From contig NC_009135.1 in assembly GCF_000016125.1 (NCBI RefSeq), forward strand, positions 620,001 through 684,000: a stretch of 64,000 bases of DNA, read 5' to 3'. Source of the stretch: Methanococcus maripaludis C5. GTDB taxonomy: Archaea; AGJL01; Methanococci; Methanococcales; Methanococcaceae. Shown here piece by piece: positions 29,863 to 38,790 of this stretch. A program made the position numbers and the translations under genes. Within the stretch, counting starts at the first letter, position 1. Each line of letters begins with the position of its first letter. Below the pieces are notes generated by a model, which ran no database searches, was not told where the DNA came from, and was given only the letters and a program-made list of their open reading frames with translations.

Positions 29863-31365
29863 TTAATTACTTCCAAAAAATTTTTTGAAGAAATTACTTA
29901 AAATGTATGAAAAACTATTGAGTTGATCTTCGGTATCTTTTTTTCCAAGTTTTGCCAATTCAAAGTTTGTATTTATTTCCAATGCTCTATCGTAACATTC
30001 TAATGCTTTTTCATAGTTTTCAAGTTTAAAAAAGGTATTTCCTTTGTTATTCCAAATTTCTTCATCTTCTGAATCTAATTCCAATGCTTTGTCATAACAC
30101 TCGATAGCTTCATCGTATCTTTCGAGTTTATAAAGAGTATCTCCTTTGTTATTCCAAATTTCTTTGTCATTGGAATCTAATTCAATGGATTTATCGTAAC
30201 ATTCTAATGCTTCTTCGTATCTCTCAAGTTCAAAAAGGGCATTTCCTTTATTTTGTTGCGCTTTAGTGTAATTAGAATCTATTTCTAAAGCTTTATCATA
30301 ACAGGTTATTGCTTCGTCGTATCTCTCAAGTCCTGTTAAAGCATAACCTTTGTTATTCCAGAATTTCTCATTTTTAGAATCTATTTCTAAAGCCTTATCT
30401 AATCACTCAATGGCTTCTTCGTATCTTTCAAGTTCGTTCAAAGAAGATCCTTTTTTATTCCAGAATTTCTCATTTTTAGAATCTATTTCTAAAGCCTTAT
30501 CTAAACACTCAATGGCTTCTTCGTATCTTTCAAGATTTGAAAGAGAACAACATTTACTATACCAAATATATTCATTTTTAGAATCTATTTCTAAAGCTTT
30601 ATCATAACACTGGATGGCTTCGTCGTATCTTTCGAGTTCATAAAGTGCGTATCCTTTATTGCCCCAAATGACATAATCTCCAGGAGATAGGAGTAAAGCT
30701 TTATCATAGCATTTTATGGCTTCGTCGTATCTTTCGAGTTCATAAAGTGTATTTCCCTTATTATTCCAAGCATGCATATAATCAAAATAGTTTAAAGCTT
30801 TATCATAGCATTCTATGGCTTCATCATATCTTTCGAGTTCATAAAGTGTATTTCCTTTATCAGTTAACATGTATATATCATTTGGATAGGTTTCTAAAGC
30901 GATATCAAGACATTCTAAAGCTTCATCATATCTTTCAAGACCATATAATGAGGCACCTTTCATATAGTAAACTTCTGGATTTTCGTCATATATTTCCAAT
31001 GACTTATCAAAACATTCAATGGCTTCGTCGTATCTTTCAAGATCATGCAATGCATATCCCTTATATTGCCAAACGTCATAATAATCAGAATTGATTTCCA
31101 AAGCTTTATCATAGCATTCTATGGCTTCTTCAGACCTATTTATTGCATATAAAATATAGCCTTTACTGACCAATGCTTCTACATGGTATGGATTAATTCT
31201 TAAAGTTTCATCAAAACTTTCAATTGATTTTTCAAAGTTTCCGTTTCCAAGATAGTCAAGTCCGCTATCAATCCAGTCTTCGGTAGATGATCCAATCGTG
31301 CCTGCATAACATGTATTCATAATAAAAAGAATTGAAAATAGTATTAAAACCCCCTTTAATTTCAA
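29863..31365 (-). pseudogene. Secreted TPR-repeat protein interrupted by an in-frame TGA
   Basis: The frame encodes about 500 residues: a signal peptide (MKLKGVLILFSILFIMNTCYAG) and some thirteen TPR units of 34 residues with the recurring core ERYDEAIECYDKAL. TTG at 31365 is the best start, since GGTGA lies six bases before it; ATG at 31377 overlaps that site. One TGA at 30403-30405 replaces the Cys codon TGT of the repeat core (EEAIE*LDKAL). The rest of the frame is open to TAA at 29863. The repeat copy 102 bases upstream in the gene is identical over 75 bases except for this base. I find no selenocysteine insertion hairpin in the 3' region, so a nonsense mutation is the simplest reading. 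Confidence 0.85.
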
Positions 31366-31536
31366 AATAATCACCATTTTTTTATTGGTTAAATAAATGT
31401 TGTAAAAATTGCACATTGATCCCGTCTTAATGAGCATTTTATACCCATAAAAATTATATTTATGCCCTTATTAAATTATCGATTTAACTTCAACAAAAAA
31501 GTAAAACTTATTTTTAAAAATTTAGAAAAAAAGTTT

Positions 31537-32136
31537 TTAAAAGAATTTAGGAAGTTCTATTTTAAACGGATCGTTAGATTTTTTACGGGTTTTTTTCGGT
31601 TCAGCAGTTTTTTTGGCAGTTGCTGGTTTCGAAGTTTTATTCTTCGGTTTTTTAGGCTCTGAATCTTTAGATTTTGGTTTAACACTTGTGGCCCGGGGTT
31701 TAGGTGTTTTTTTAACAACGATTTTAATATTTTTTTGGGAAAATCCCATGGAGTCCCCAGTGTTAATGTTCCTTAATTCATACTTTAAGTCTTCAAGCGT
31801 TTTTATGCTAGTTTCACCAGTTAGTACTATAACTACTCCTTCAGAATAGTCCTGCATATATCGACTAACCTGCCCCAATAAACGGTCTACTTTTGCTTTT
31901 TTATCAAGATTATGTTTAAGTTCAATTCCGACAGCTCGTTCAACGGCAATGTCGCACAAGTTTCTACCACTTTCCATTCTTACTGAGTAATTTGACGAGC
32001 CGAAAAAAGAATCATTATTTAAATTAGTTCTAAGGTGGTGAAACAGGTCGTCTTGATAACCTTTTTCATTTGGATAAAATTTTGGTTTCCAAACCTTAAC
32101 ACTGTCGTGAACCTTTGGTAAAAGTCCCCCAAACAT
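31537..32136 (-). CDS. Possible PD-(D/E)XK nuclease-fold protein with basic tail
   Basis: The 199-residue protein has two parts. Residues about 1-120 show a restriction-endonuclease-like pattern: a helix (YQDDLFHHLRTNL), Asp in GRNLCDIAVERAVGIELKHN, where D and ELK are spaced as in a PD-(D/E)XK active site, and the helix LLGQVSRYMQDY with the Gln often found next. Residues about 130-199 are Lys/Pro/Thr-rich and basic, a likely nucleic-acid-binding tail. ATG at 32136 follows GAGGGGAT. I do not recognise a named family; the fold call is inference. It is divergent from the cytosine deaminase gene and has no restriction-modification partner nearby. Confidence 0.5.
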   Translation of the reverse strand: MFGGLLPKVHDSVKVWKPKFYPNEKGYQDDLFHHLRTNLNNDSFFGSSNYSVRMESGRNLCDIAVERAVGIELKHNLDKKAKVDRLLGQVSRYMQDYSEGVVIVLTGETSIKTLEDLKYELRNINTGDSMGFSQKNIKIVVKKTPKPRATSVKPKSKDSEPKKPKNKTSKPATAKKTAEPKKTRKKSNDPFKIELPKFF

Positions 32137-32301
32137 AAAAATCCCCTCATAAGTCAATAGTTAAAATTTTTTAAAAAAGTATATTTAAAAATGTCGATTT
32201 TAATTTGATAAAAATAATTTTTAAAGTTATTCGCTTTCAGAAATTATAAATATTGTTTTTAAAAGAATTTCTTTAGATAATTTTGGATTGATGGTGGAAA
32301 A

Positions 32302-32739
32302 TTGACTGATTTTATAGATGAAGCATTAAAAGAAGCTAAATTAGGACTCGAAGAAGGTGGAATTCCAATCGGGGCAGTTTTAGTTTACAAAAATGAGATT
32401 ATCGGTCGAGGACATAATAGAAGGGTTCAAAATAACAGCGCAATATTGCACGCTGAAATGGACGCGCTTGAAAATGCTGGACGGCTAACTTCAGATGTTT
32501 ATAAAAATTGCGAACTTTACACCACGCTTTCTCCCTGCATCATGTGCAGTGGCGCAGTTTTGCTTTATAAAATTAAAAAAGTAATAATCGGGGAAAATGA
32601 AACTTTTTTGGGTGCAGAAAATCTTTTAATAAAAAATGGTGTTGATGTTGAAGTTTTAAATGACGAAAGATGCGTAAAAATGATGGAAGATTTTATAAAA
32701 AATAACCCAAAATTATGGAATGAAGATATCGGAGAATAA
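32302..32739 (+). CDS. Cytosine deaminase (yeast Fcy1-like, zinc-dependent)
   Basis: The 145-residue protein belongs to the cytidine/deoxycytidylate deaminase fold. Zinc ligands are in LHAEMDALEN and LSPCIMCSGAV. The sequence around ELYTTLSPC, VIIGENE and the C-terminal LWNEDIGE resembles yeast cytosine deaminase more than tRNA adenosine deaminase, so conversion of cytosine to uracil for salvage is the likely reaction. The start is TTG at 32302 after GGTGG. The dehydrogenase gene follows after 30 bases and may be co-transcribed. Confidence 0.8.
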   Translation: MTDFIDEALKEAKLGLEEGGIPIGAVLVYKNEIIGRGHNRRVQNNSAILHAEMDALENAGRLTSDVYKNCELYTTLSPCIMCSGAVLLYKIKKVIIGENETFLGAENLLIKNGVDVEVLNDERCVKMMEDFIKNNPKLWNEDIGE

Positions 32740-32769
32740 TTTAAAAATAGCTTAAAAAAGTGATTTTTC

Positions 32770-33723
32770 ATGAAAATAGTCGTGCTTGATGGATATACCA
32801 TGAATTCAGGGGATTTATCCTGGAGTAATTTGGAAAAATTCGGTGAACTTAACGTATATGATAGAACTTCCGAATCAGAAGTAATTGAAAGAATTTCAGA
32901 CTCCGAAATTGTCATTACAAACAAAGTAATCATTGGAAGAGAAGTTTTTGAAAAATGTAAAAACATAAAATATGTTGGAGTTACTGCAACGGGTTATAAT
33001 GTTGTAGATACCAATTTAGCAAAGGAATTCGGGGTAACTGTAACAAATGTTCCGGCATATTCAACTGATTCTGTATCACAGCTTGTATTTTCATTTATTT
33101 TAGAATACTGTCAAAATGTTTATAAATATAATGAAAGCGTAAAATCGGGAGATTGGGTAAATTCAAAAGACTTTTCATACCGAAAATTTCCAATCGTAGA
33201 ACTTGCAGGTAAAAATCTTGGAATAATTGGTTTTGGTGCAATCGGAAAAAAAGTTGCAGAAATTGGGAATGCTTTTGGAATGAATGTAATTGTAAACACG
33301 AGAACCATCTCAAACACAAATTTAAATGTTAAATTCGTATCAAAAGAAGAAATTTTTAAAAATTCCGATTTTTTAACACTGCATTGCCCATTAACTGACG
33401 AAACAAAAGAAATTATCAATAAAAATACGCTTGAATTAATGAAAACGTCTTCATTTTTAATAAACACGGGAAGGGGAGGACTTGTTAACGAAAAAAATCT
33501 TGCAGATGCATTAAATCTTGGCAATATTGCGGGAGCAGGTCTTGATGTGCTTTCAAACGAACCTCCAAAAGAAGATAATCCCTTAATCAACGCTAAAAAT
33601 ACGTTTATAACACCACATGTTGCTTGGGCATCTTACGAAGCGAGAAACCGGCTAATGAATGTAACTATAAACAATGTAAAGTCATTTATCGAAGGAAATC
33701 CTATAAATGTTGTAAACAAATAA
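32770..33723 (+). CDS. D-2-hydroxyacid dehydrogenase (glycerate dehydrogenase-like)
   Basis: This NAD(P)-dependent enzyme reduces 2-keto acids such as hydroxypyruvate or glyoxylate. The 317-residue protein has the NAD motif LGIIGFGAIGKKV near residue 150, the catalytic Arg in INTGRGGLVNEKN, the Glu in GLDVLSNEPP, and the His in TPHVAWAS. The substrate cannot be read from sequence. The length is that of the glycerate-dehydrogenase branch, shorter than SerA, and no ACT domain is present. The start is ATG at 32770. Confidence 0.88.
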   Translation: MKIVVLDGYTMNSGDLSWSNLEKFGELNVYDRTSESEVIERISDSEIVITNKVIIGREVFEKCKNIKYVGVTATGYNVVDTNLAKEFGVTVTNVPAYSTDSVSQLVFSFILEYCQNVYKYNESVKSGDWVNSKDFSYRKFPIVELAGKNLGIIGFGAIGKKVAEIGNAFGMNVIVNTRTISNTNLNVKFVSKEEIFKNSDFLTLHCPLTDETKEIINKNTLELMKTSSFLINTGRGGLVNEKNLADALNLGNIAGAGLDVLSNEPPKEDNPLINAKNTFITPHVAWASYEARNRLMNVTINNVKSFIEGNPINVVNK

Positions 33724-33760
33724 TTTATTAAGCTTAATTTTTAAGTCAGGAGATATTTTT

Positions 33761-34954
33761 ATGAAGCTAACTGATGTCGTAAGTTTTGCAGGGCGAAACA
33801 TAACCCAAAAAAAGACGCAGAGTTTTTTAACAATAATTGGCGTTGTTATTGGTATTTTGGCAATTGTCAGTTTGATTTCTCTAGGCTATGGTGTTCAAAA
33901 TTACATAACTGGCGAAATTACGACCATCGGTGCAAATATTATTTCACTTATTCCTTCACAAAATTTTGGAGGTCCTGCAGTTTCTAAAACATTCAATGAT
34001 AAAGATGTTGATGCTGTAAAAAGCGTTAGGGGAGTTGATGAAGTTGTCGCCGTATGGTTAGGCAGTTACGAACTTGAATATCGGGATGAATCCATTTATG
34101 GAAATATTCTCGTAGTCGAACCTTCAAAATTTACTTACGTATACTCAACAACGTGGGGTTACGAGCCGTATAAAGGGCGCTGGATTGAAGATAGCGATAA
34201 ATATTCATGCATGATTGGATATGGGCTTGCAACAAACTCTTTTGACGATGAAATAGATATCGGAGATAAAATAACGATAAACGATACAAAATACAAAGTT
34301 ATTGGAATACTCGAAGAAACCGGAAACCCTGCAACCGAAAATTCAGCTATTTTATCAAAAGATGTAGGTCAGGCACTTTTCGAAATCGATGATGAATACA
34401 ACAGGATGATTGTATCTGTAAAATCTGGCGAGGATGTACTTCGAGTTTCAGAAGATATTCAAAAAGAAGTGGAAGATTCAAGAGGGGACGAAAACTTTTC
34501 TGTTTTAACAGCAGAACAGCTTGCAGAATCAATTAACAGCATATTTAATGTTTTAACAATATTCTTAGTTGGTGTTGCAGGAATTTCATTACTTGTTGGT
34601 GCTGTTGGAATCTCAAACACGATGCACATGAGTATACTTGAAAGAAGAAAAGATATTGGAATTTTAAAAGCACTTGGTGCAGAGAACACGACAATTTTAT
34701 CAATATTCGTGGTTGAAGCTGGATTTTTAGGGTTATTTGGTGGAATTATCGGAACTATAATTGGAATATTAATTGCAAAGGCTGTTGAATACTTTGCAGC
34801 AGTTTCAGGTTATGGAATTATAAAAGCGTGGATTTCATGGGAATTGATTATCGGAGTTTTAATATTCTCATTTGTGGTTGGAATATTGAGTGGATACTTC
34901 CCTGCAAGAAGCGGTGCAAAATTAAATCCTGTCGATACTTTGAGGGGGGAATAA
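33761..34954 (+). CDS. MacB/FtsX-type ABC transporter permease
   Basis: The 397-residue protein has the MacB layout: one N-terminal membrane segment (residues about 20-45, TIIGVVIGILAIVSLISLG), a large outside domain, then three membrane segments near 265-285, 315-345 and 360-390 in an FtsX domain, ending ARSGAKLNPVDTLRGE. These permeases work with a LolD-type ATPase, exporting peptides or lipids or moving mechanical force, but no ATPase gene is adjacent, so the partner lies elsewhere. ATG at 33761 follows AGGAGAT. Confidence 0.88.
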   Translation: MKLTDVVSFAGRNITQKKTQSFLTIIGVVIGILAIVSLISLGYGVQNYITGEITTIGANIISLIPSQNFGGPAVSKTFNDKDVDAVKSVRGVDEVVAVWLGSYELEYRDESIYGNILVVEPSKFTYVYSTTWGYEPYKGRWIEDSDKYSCMIGYGLATNSFDDEIDIGDKITINDTKYKVIGILEETGNPATENSAILSKDVGQALFEIDDEYNRMIVSVKSGEDVLRVSEDIQKEVEDSRGDENFSVLTAEQLAESINSIFNVLTIFLVGVAGISLLVGAVGISNTMHMSILERRKDIGILKALGAENTTILSIFVVEAGFLGLFGGIIGTIIGILIAKAVEYFAAVSGYGIIKAWISWELIIGVLIFSFVVGILSGYFPARSGAKLNPVDTLRGE

Positions 34955-35081
34955 TTTTAAAAAATTAATTAAAACAAAAGTAATAAGAATAAAATGTTTA
35001 AAAATTAAAAGCAAGTTATATAATTTCAAATTTATTCGATTTCAATAATTTATTATATTTTAGTTATTTAGCGGTGAAATT

Positions 35082-35996
35082 TTGAAGTTAAGAATCGGAA
35101 CAAGAGGCAGTACGCTTGCAATGATCCAGACAGAATATATCGCAGGTCTTTTAAATGATCTCGGTGTCGAAACAGAAATAATTATTGTCAAAACTACTGG
35201 TGACAAAGATCAGAACAAAAAACTCGCAGATCTTGGACTTGGTGTTTTTACAAAAGAACTCGACAATAAAATGCTCGAAAACGAAATTGATATTGCAGTA
35301 CACAGTTTAAAGGATGTTCCAACTCTTTGGAGTGAGGAATTGCAGATTACTGCAACGCCAAAACGGGAGAGTCCTGATGATATAATAATATGGAGAAAAG
35401 ACAGCGATTTTGATATCGAACACGATGAATTAAATATCGGAACTTCAAGCATTAGAAGAACGTCTTTTTTACAATTTACGCATCCAAATCTAACGCCTAA
35501 ACTTTTAAGGGGAAATGTTGCAACAAGAATTAATAAATTAAGAACTGGGGAATACGATACAATCATAATGGCAAAAGCAGGGCTTATAAGGCAGGGTATC
35601 GATTTATCAGAATTTAATTACAAAAAACCTGAAATATTGCCTGCTCCTGCGCAAGGTGTTATTGGAGTTGCTTCAAGAAAGGCTGATACGAAAATAAATG
35701 AAATTTTGGACAAAATATGTGATAAGAAAACATATATTGAAGCTGCTGCTGAAAGATGGGCTTTAAAAGAATATGGTGGTGGATGTCAGGCACCTTTTGG
35801 AGCTTTTGCAATTTATGATACTGAAGACGGGATTTTAAATTTAAGATGTGAACTTGTGGATGAACAGGGCACTATAAAGCGAGTAAAATCAAACGAAGGA
35901 TTTATAATCTGCACTACTGATGATGTTGAACTTGCAAAGGAACTCGGTGCAAGAGTCGGTGCATTATTTAAAGAAATCGAAACTTTTACTTATTAG
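35082..35996 (+). CDS. hemC: Porphobilinogen deaminase (hydroxymethylbilane synthase)
   Basis: HemC polymerises four porphobilinogens to hydroxymethylbilane, the path to uroporphyrinogen III and in methanogens to coenzyme F430, corrinoids and siroheme. The 304-residue protein has RIGTRGSTLAMIQTE at the N-terminus, AVHSLKDVPT, GTSSIRR, LRGNVATRINKL, and the dipyrromethane-cofactor Cys in YGGGCQAPFGAFA. The start is TTG at 35082, after GCGGTGA. A T-rich terminator follows directly. Confidence 0.95.
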   Translation: MKLRIGTRGSTLAMIQTEYIAGLLNDLGVETEIIIVKTTGDKDQNKKLADLGLGVFTKELDNKMLENEIDIAVHSLKDVPTLWSEELQITATPKRESPDDIIIWRKDSDFDIEHDELNIGTSSIRRTSFLQFTHPNLTPKLLRGNVATRINKLRTGEYDTIIMAKAGLIRQGIDLSEFNYKKPEILPAPAQGVIGVASRKADTKINEILDKICDKKTYIEAAAERWALKEYGGGCQAPFGAFAIYDTEDGILNLRCELVDEQGTIKRVKSNEGFIICTTDDVELAKELGARVGALFKEIETFTY

Positions 35997-35997
35997 T

Positions 35998-36018
35998 TCT
36001 TTTTTCTTTTTTTTAAAA
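35998..36018 (+). terminator. T-rich terminator after hemC
   Basis: Two long T runs broken by a single C begin right behind the hemC stop codon, the usual form of an archaeal U-tract terminator. No stem-loop is visible. Confidence 0.5.
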
Positions 36019-36085
36019 ATTTAGAGAAAGTTTTAAATTATTTAAAGTTTAATTTTATTTTAATTGTAAATATCGAGGGATTTTT

Positions 36086-37735
36086 ATGGCAGATTATAAC
36101 AATGCAGTAGTTTTCTATGATGCTAGCGGAATTGAATATTCAAAACAGATTAAAAAAACTCTTGAAAAGGGTTTTGAAAGAGAGTGTTTTTTAATAAACT
36201 TAGATGCTCGTGAAAATACCATTTCAAAGATTAATTCGGCGCTGAGAACGAGTAAATATGTTATTTTTTTGTTTAGTTCGATGTATTCTAACGAAGAAAT
36301 GTTAAATGAAGCAAAAAATGCATTTAATTCTGATAAACAGGTGATTTCTTTAAAATTAAACGATCCCAGTTTAAAACAACAGATTTCAGTCCACCAGTCT
36401 GAATTTACAGATAACTACAGTCTTTCAAAAAAAGTAAGCGAAGAAGTTGAAAAACTCAAAAAAATGGAAATCAAAGGTCCAGATTTTGTAGAATCCGTTG
36501 TTTCGTTTAGCATGGGAAATATTTACTTTAATTTTGAAAAATACGACGAAGCCATAAGATGCTACAAAAAAGCCGTAAAGATAATACCTGATTTTGTAGA
36601 TGCACTAAATAATTTTAATTCACTCTCAAGCACGAAATTATCTGAAATTGAAGATAAACGACCTGCCATATACAAGGATGCAAAAATTGATGAAATTGTA
36701 CCTGATATTTTTGAAAATGCTGCTGAAGAAGAACCAAAAGAAACTCAAAAGTTTACAGAACTTGAACCAGATGAACTTGAAGACCGTATTTTAGATGGGG
36801 ATATTGGAACAGTAGATGAACCGGAAATCGAAGAAGTAGTTGTTGATGAAATAGACGTTGAAATGCCTGTTGAAGAAATTTTAGAAACTGATTTAGAAAA
36901 TAAAATTGACGATGAAATCGAAGAATTAAATGACAAACAAGATGTAATTTTTGAAGAAGAACCAAAAGAAGACATCGAAATTGAAGTTAATGATGTAAAT
37001 GAAGAAATTCTTGATGATTTCGAGGAAGAAGAAATTGAAGCCGATATTGAAGAAGTCGTTAAAGAAATTTCTGAAGAAACAATTGAAGACATTGAAGTTT
37101 TAGAAGTTATTGCTGAACCTGAATCAGATATCAAAGAACTAATTGATGCAGATACTATTGAATTAGAATCGCTTGAAGAAATATTAGATAAAACTGAAAT
37201 TGAAGCTGAAACGGAAGAAATAATTAGGGAAGAAATAACAGATACAGGTTTTGCTGAAGTTTTAACTTTTGCAAACGCACTTTACGAATCTGGAGATTTT
37301 AACGCTGCTGAAGTAGAATATAAAAAAGCAATAAGTTTAAATCCTGACTATTCGGAAGCACACAATAATTACGGATGCCTTTTAGAATATCTCGAAAGAT
37401 TTGATGACGCAGAAATTGAATTTAAAAAAGCAGTTGAATTGGATGTTTTAAATTCAAAGGCACATAATAACCTTGCAACACTTTTAGCAAAATCTGAAAA
37501 ATATGAAGAAGCAGAAATGCATTATAAAAAAGCAATTGAGCTTGATACAACTTACTGGGGAGCAATTTATAATTTAGGGGCAATGTACGCAACTTTAAAA
37601 AGATATGACGATGCGATAGCCCAAGTCAAGTCAATGATTAAAATATTCCGGTCTGAAGGAAATATTAAGGAAGTTTTGGAGCTGAAAAAACTCGTAAAAC
37701 ATTTAAAAAAATTAAAAATCCAAAATGGTAAATAA
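36086..37735 (+). CDS. TIR-like domain, acidic linker and TPR repeats
   Basis: The 549-residue protein has three parts. Residues 1-115 look like a TIR/flavodoxin-type fold: strand AVVFYDAS, helix, strand ECFLINLD, helix, strand YVIFLFSSMYSNEEMLNEAKNAF and strand QVISLKLND. The serine-rich turn followed by a helix with a conserved-looking Glu recalls the TIR active-site region. Residues about 140-175 carry one TPR unit. Residues about 205-385 are almost all Glu, Asp, Ile and Val, a long acidic linker. Residues about 388-515 carry three or four more TPRs. ATG at 36086 follows GAGGGAT. TIR proteins in prokaryotes can be NADases or adaptors; neither is shown here. Confidence 0.6.
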   Translation: MADYNNAVVFYDASGIEYSKQIKKTLEKGFERECFLINLDARENTISKINSALRTSKYVIFLFSSMYSNEEMLNEAKNAFNSDKQVISLKLNDPSLKQQISVHQSEFTDNYSLSKKVSEEVEKLKKMEIKGPDFVESVVSFSMGNIYFNFEKYDEAIRCYKKAVKIIPDFVDALNNFNSLSSTKLSEIEDKRPAIYKDAKIDEIVPDIFENAAEEEPKETQKFTELEPDELEDRILDGDIGTVDEPEIEEVVVDEIDVEMPVEEILETDLENKIDDEIEELNDKQDVIFEEEPKEDIEIEVNDVNEEILDDFEEEEIEADIEEVVKEISEETIEDIEVLEVIAEPESDIKELIDADTIELESLEEILDKTEIEAETEEIIREEITDTGFAEVLTFANALYESGDFNAAEVEYKKAISLNPDYSEAHNNYGCLLEYLERFDDAEIEFKKAVELDVLNSKAHNNLATLLAKSEKYEEAEMHYKKAIELDTTYWGAIYNLGAMYATLKRYDDAIAQVKSMIKIFRSEGNIKEVLELKKLVKHLKKLKIQNGK

Positions 37736-37745
37736 TCTAGATATT

Positions 37746-38606
37746 TCAGATATCTTGTTCTTTTTTCCAAGTAATCATGGCTTCTTTTGAATTTTTTTCA
37801 AATTTCCAAGAATCTTCTGTTTTGGTCAACTCTTTGGATAATACTTCTTTTACTTTTAAATACTGTTCATCAGTTAGTGTAACATCTCCCCGAGCCTTGA
37901 ATCTGTCCAAATAGTGTTCAGCTGCCTCATCCAAATCTGCAAATGTTTGTGAAAATGGTTTTTCACTTAATTTAACATCTGCATATATTCCAAGTTGGTG
38001 TAATATATTGTAGATTAAAATATATGTCATTCCAAATTCTTTTTTCTCAGGTTTTTGTTCAAAAATGGATTCCCTAATTTTAGAATATACTCCTCTCCAA
38101 GCCTGACGAGTTCCAAATGTTAAGATGCAGCAGTATTTTTCAGCATAATTATTCATTTTTTTGAGGGATTCTTCCATGTCATCTACGCCAAGGGAATATG
38201 ATGAAAATACAACATCGGGGTTAATTTCCGCATTTAATCCAAAATTATCCCATCTTTTGTTTATTATGTTTATGTTGTCAATTTCTTCTTCTTTCATTCT
38301 ATTTTTTAAAATATCGATCATACCCGTAGACTGTTCTACAACAGTAATTTCTTCAACTTCTTTTGCAAGGGGTATCGTGTAAGTTCCAGGTCCAGGCCCA
38401 ATTTCTAAAATAGATGTGTTTTTATCGAGATTAAACTCATTTTTAAAATGATTAATATTATTTTTGACCCATCCATTTTTATTATTCAGTACATTTTTAG
38501 CGTAATTTTTTGAAAAAACATCCCAAAAATTTTTTGATTCTTTTTCAGACTTAAATTGGGTTTTTCCATGATTTTTTCGGTAATATTCAGCCCAGTCTAC
38601 GTCGAT
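37746..38606 (-). CDS. Class I SAM-dependent methyltransferase with no standard start codon
   Basis: The open frame runs from TAA at 38618-38616 to 37746. It shows a methyltransferase N-terminus (VDWAEYYRKNHGKTQ, then KNFWDVFSKNYAKNV) and the SAM motif ILEIGPGPGTYTIPLA, followed by motifs PDVVFSSYSL and YCCILTFG. Up to ATG 38321, which is far inside the SAM domain, the frame has no ATG, GTG or TTG. AGGTGA at 38617-38612 points to ATC at 38606 as the start, giving 286 residues. Either ATC is used, or an ATG mutated to ATC. Only the C-terminal 191 residues could be made from ATG 38321, and that piece would lack the SAM-binding motif. The substrate is unknown. Confidence 0.75.
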   Translation of the reverse strand: MDVDWAEYYRKNHGKTQFKSEKESKNFWDVFSKNYAKNVLNNKNGWVKNNINHFKNEFNLDKNTSILEIGPGPGTYTIPLAKEVEEITVVEQSTGMIDILKNRMKEEEIDNINIINKRWDNFGLNAEINPDVVFSSYSLGVDDMEESLKKMNNYAEKYCCILTFGTRQAWRGVYSKIRESIFEQKPEKKEFGMTYILIYNILHQLGIYADVKLSEKPFSQTFADLDEAAEHYLDRFKARGDVTLTDEQYLKVKEVLSKELTKTEDSWKFEKNSKEAMITWKKEQDI

Positions 38607-38790
38607 AGTTTCACCTTACCATTTTTGTAACAATATTTTACATTCTCGTATATATCTTATATGATTTATTTTTAAAAATTTATTAAAAAAATCATAAAAT
38701 TTAAATATTATTCATAATTATTACATTTATTTAGAATAGGCATATTAGTTATGACTATTTTTAAAAAAATATTAATAAACAGGTGAATAA

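Noticed and set aside
29900-31250. Regular repeats with a period near 102 bases, at first sight like a repeat array
   Set aside because: The period is 34 codons, and the units translate as tandem TPR motifs in one frame. There are no constant repeats with unique spacers, so it is not a CRISPR array.
32302-32739. Assignment as tRNA-specific adenosine deaminase
   Set aside because: The segments ELYTTLSPC, VIIGENE and the WNEDIGE ending follow the yeast cytosine deaminase type more closely than TadA, though the two families share the zinc motifs.
36745-37134. Ser-rich 129-residue frame on the minus strand
   Set aside because: It is the complement of the Glu/Asp-rich linker of the TIR-like/TPR gene, where GAA/GAT codons read as TTC/ATC and Ser codons on the other strand.
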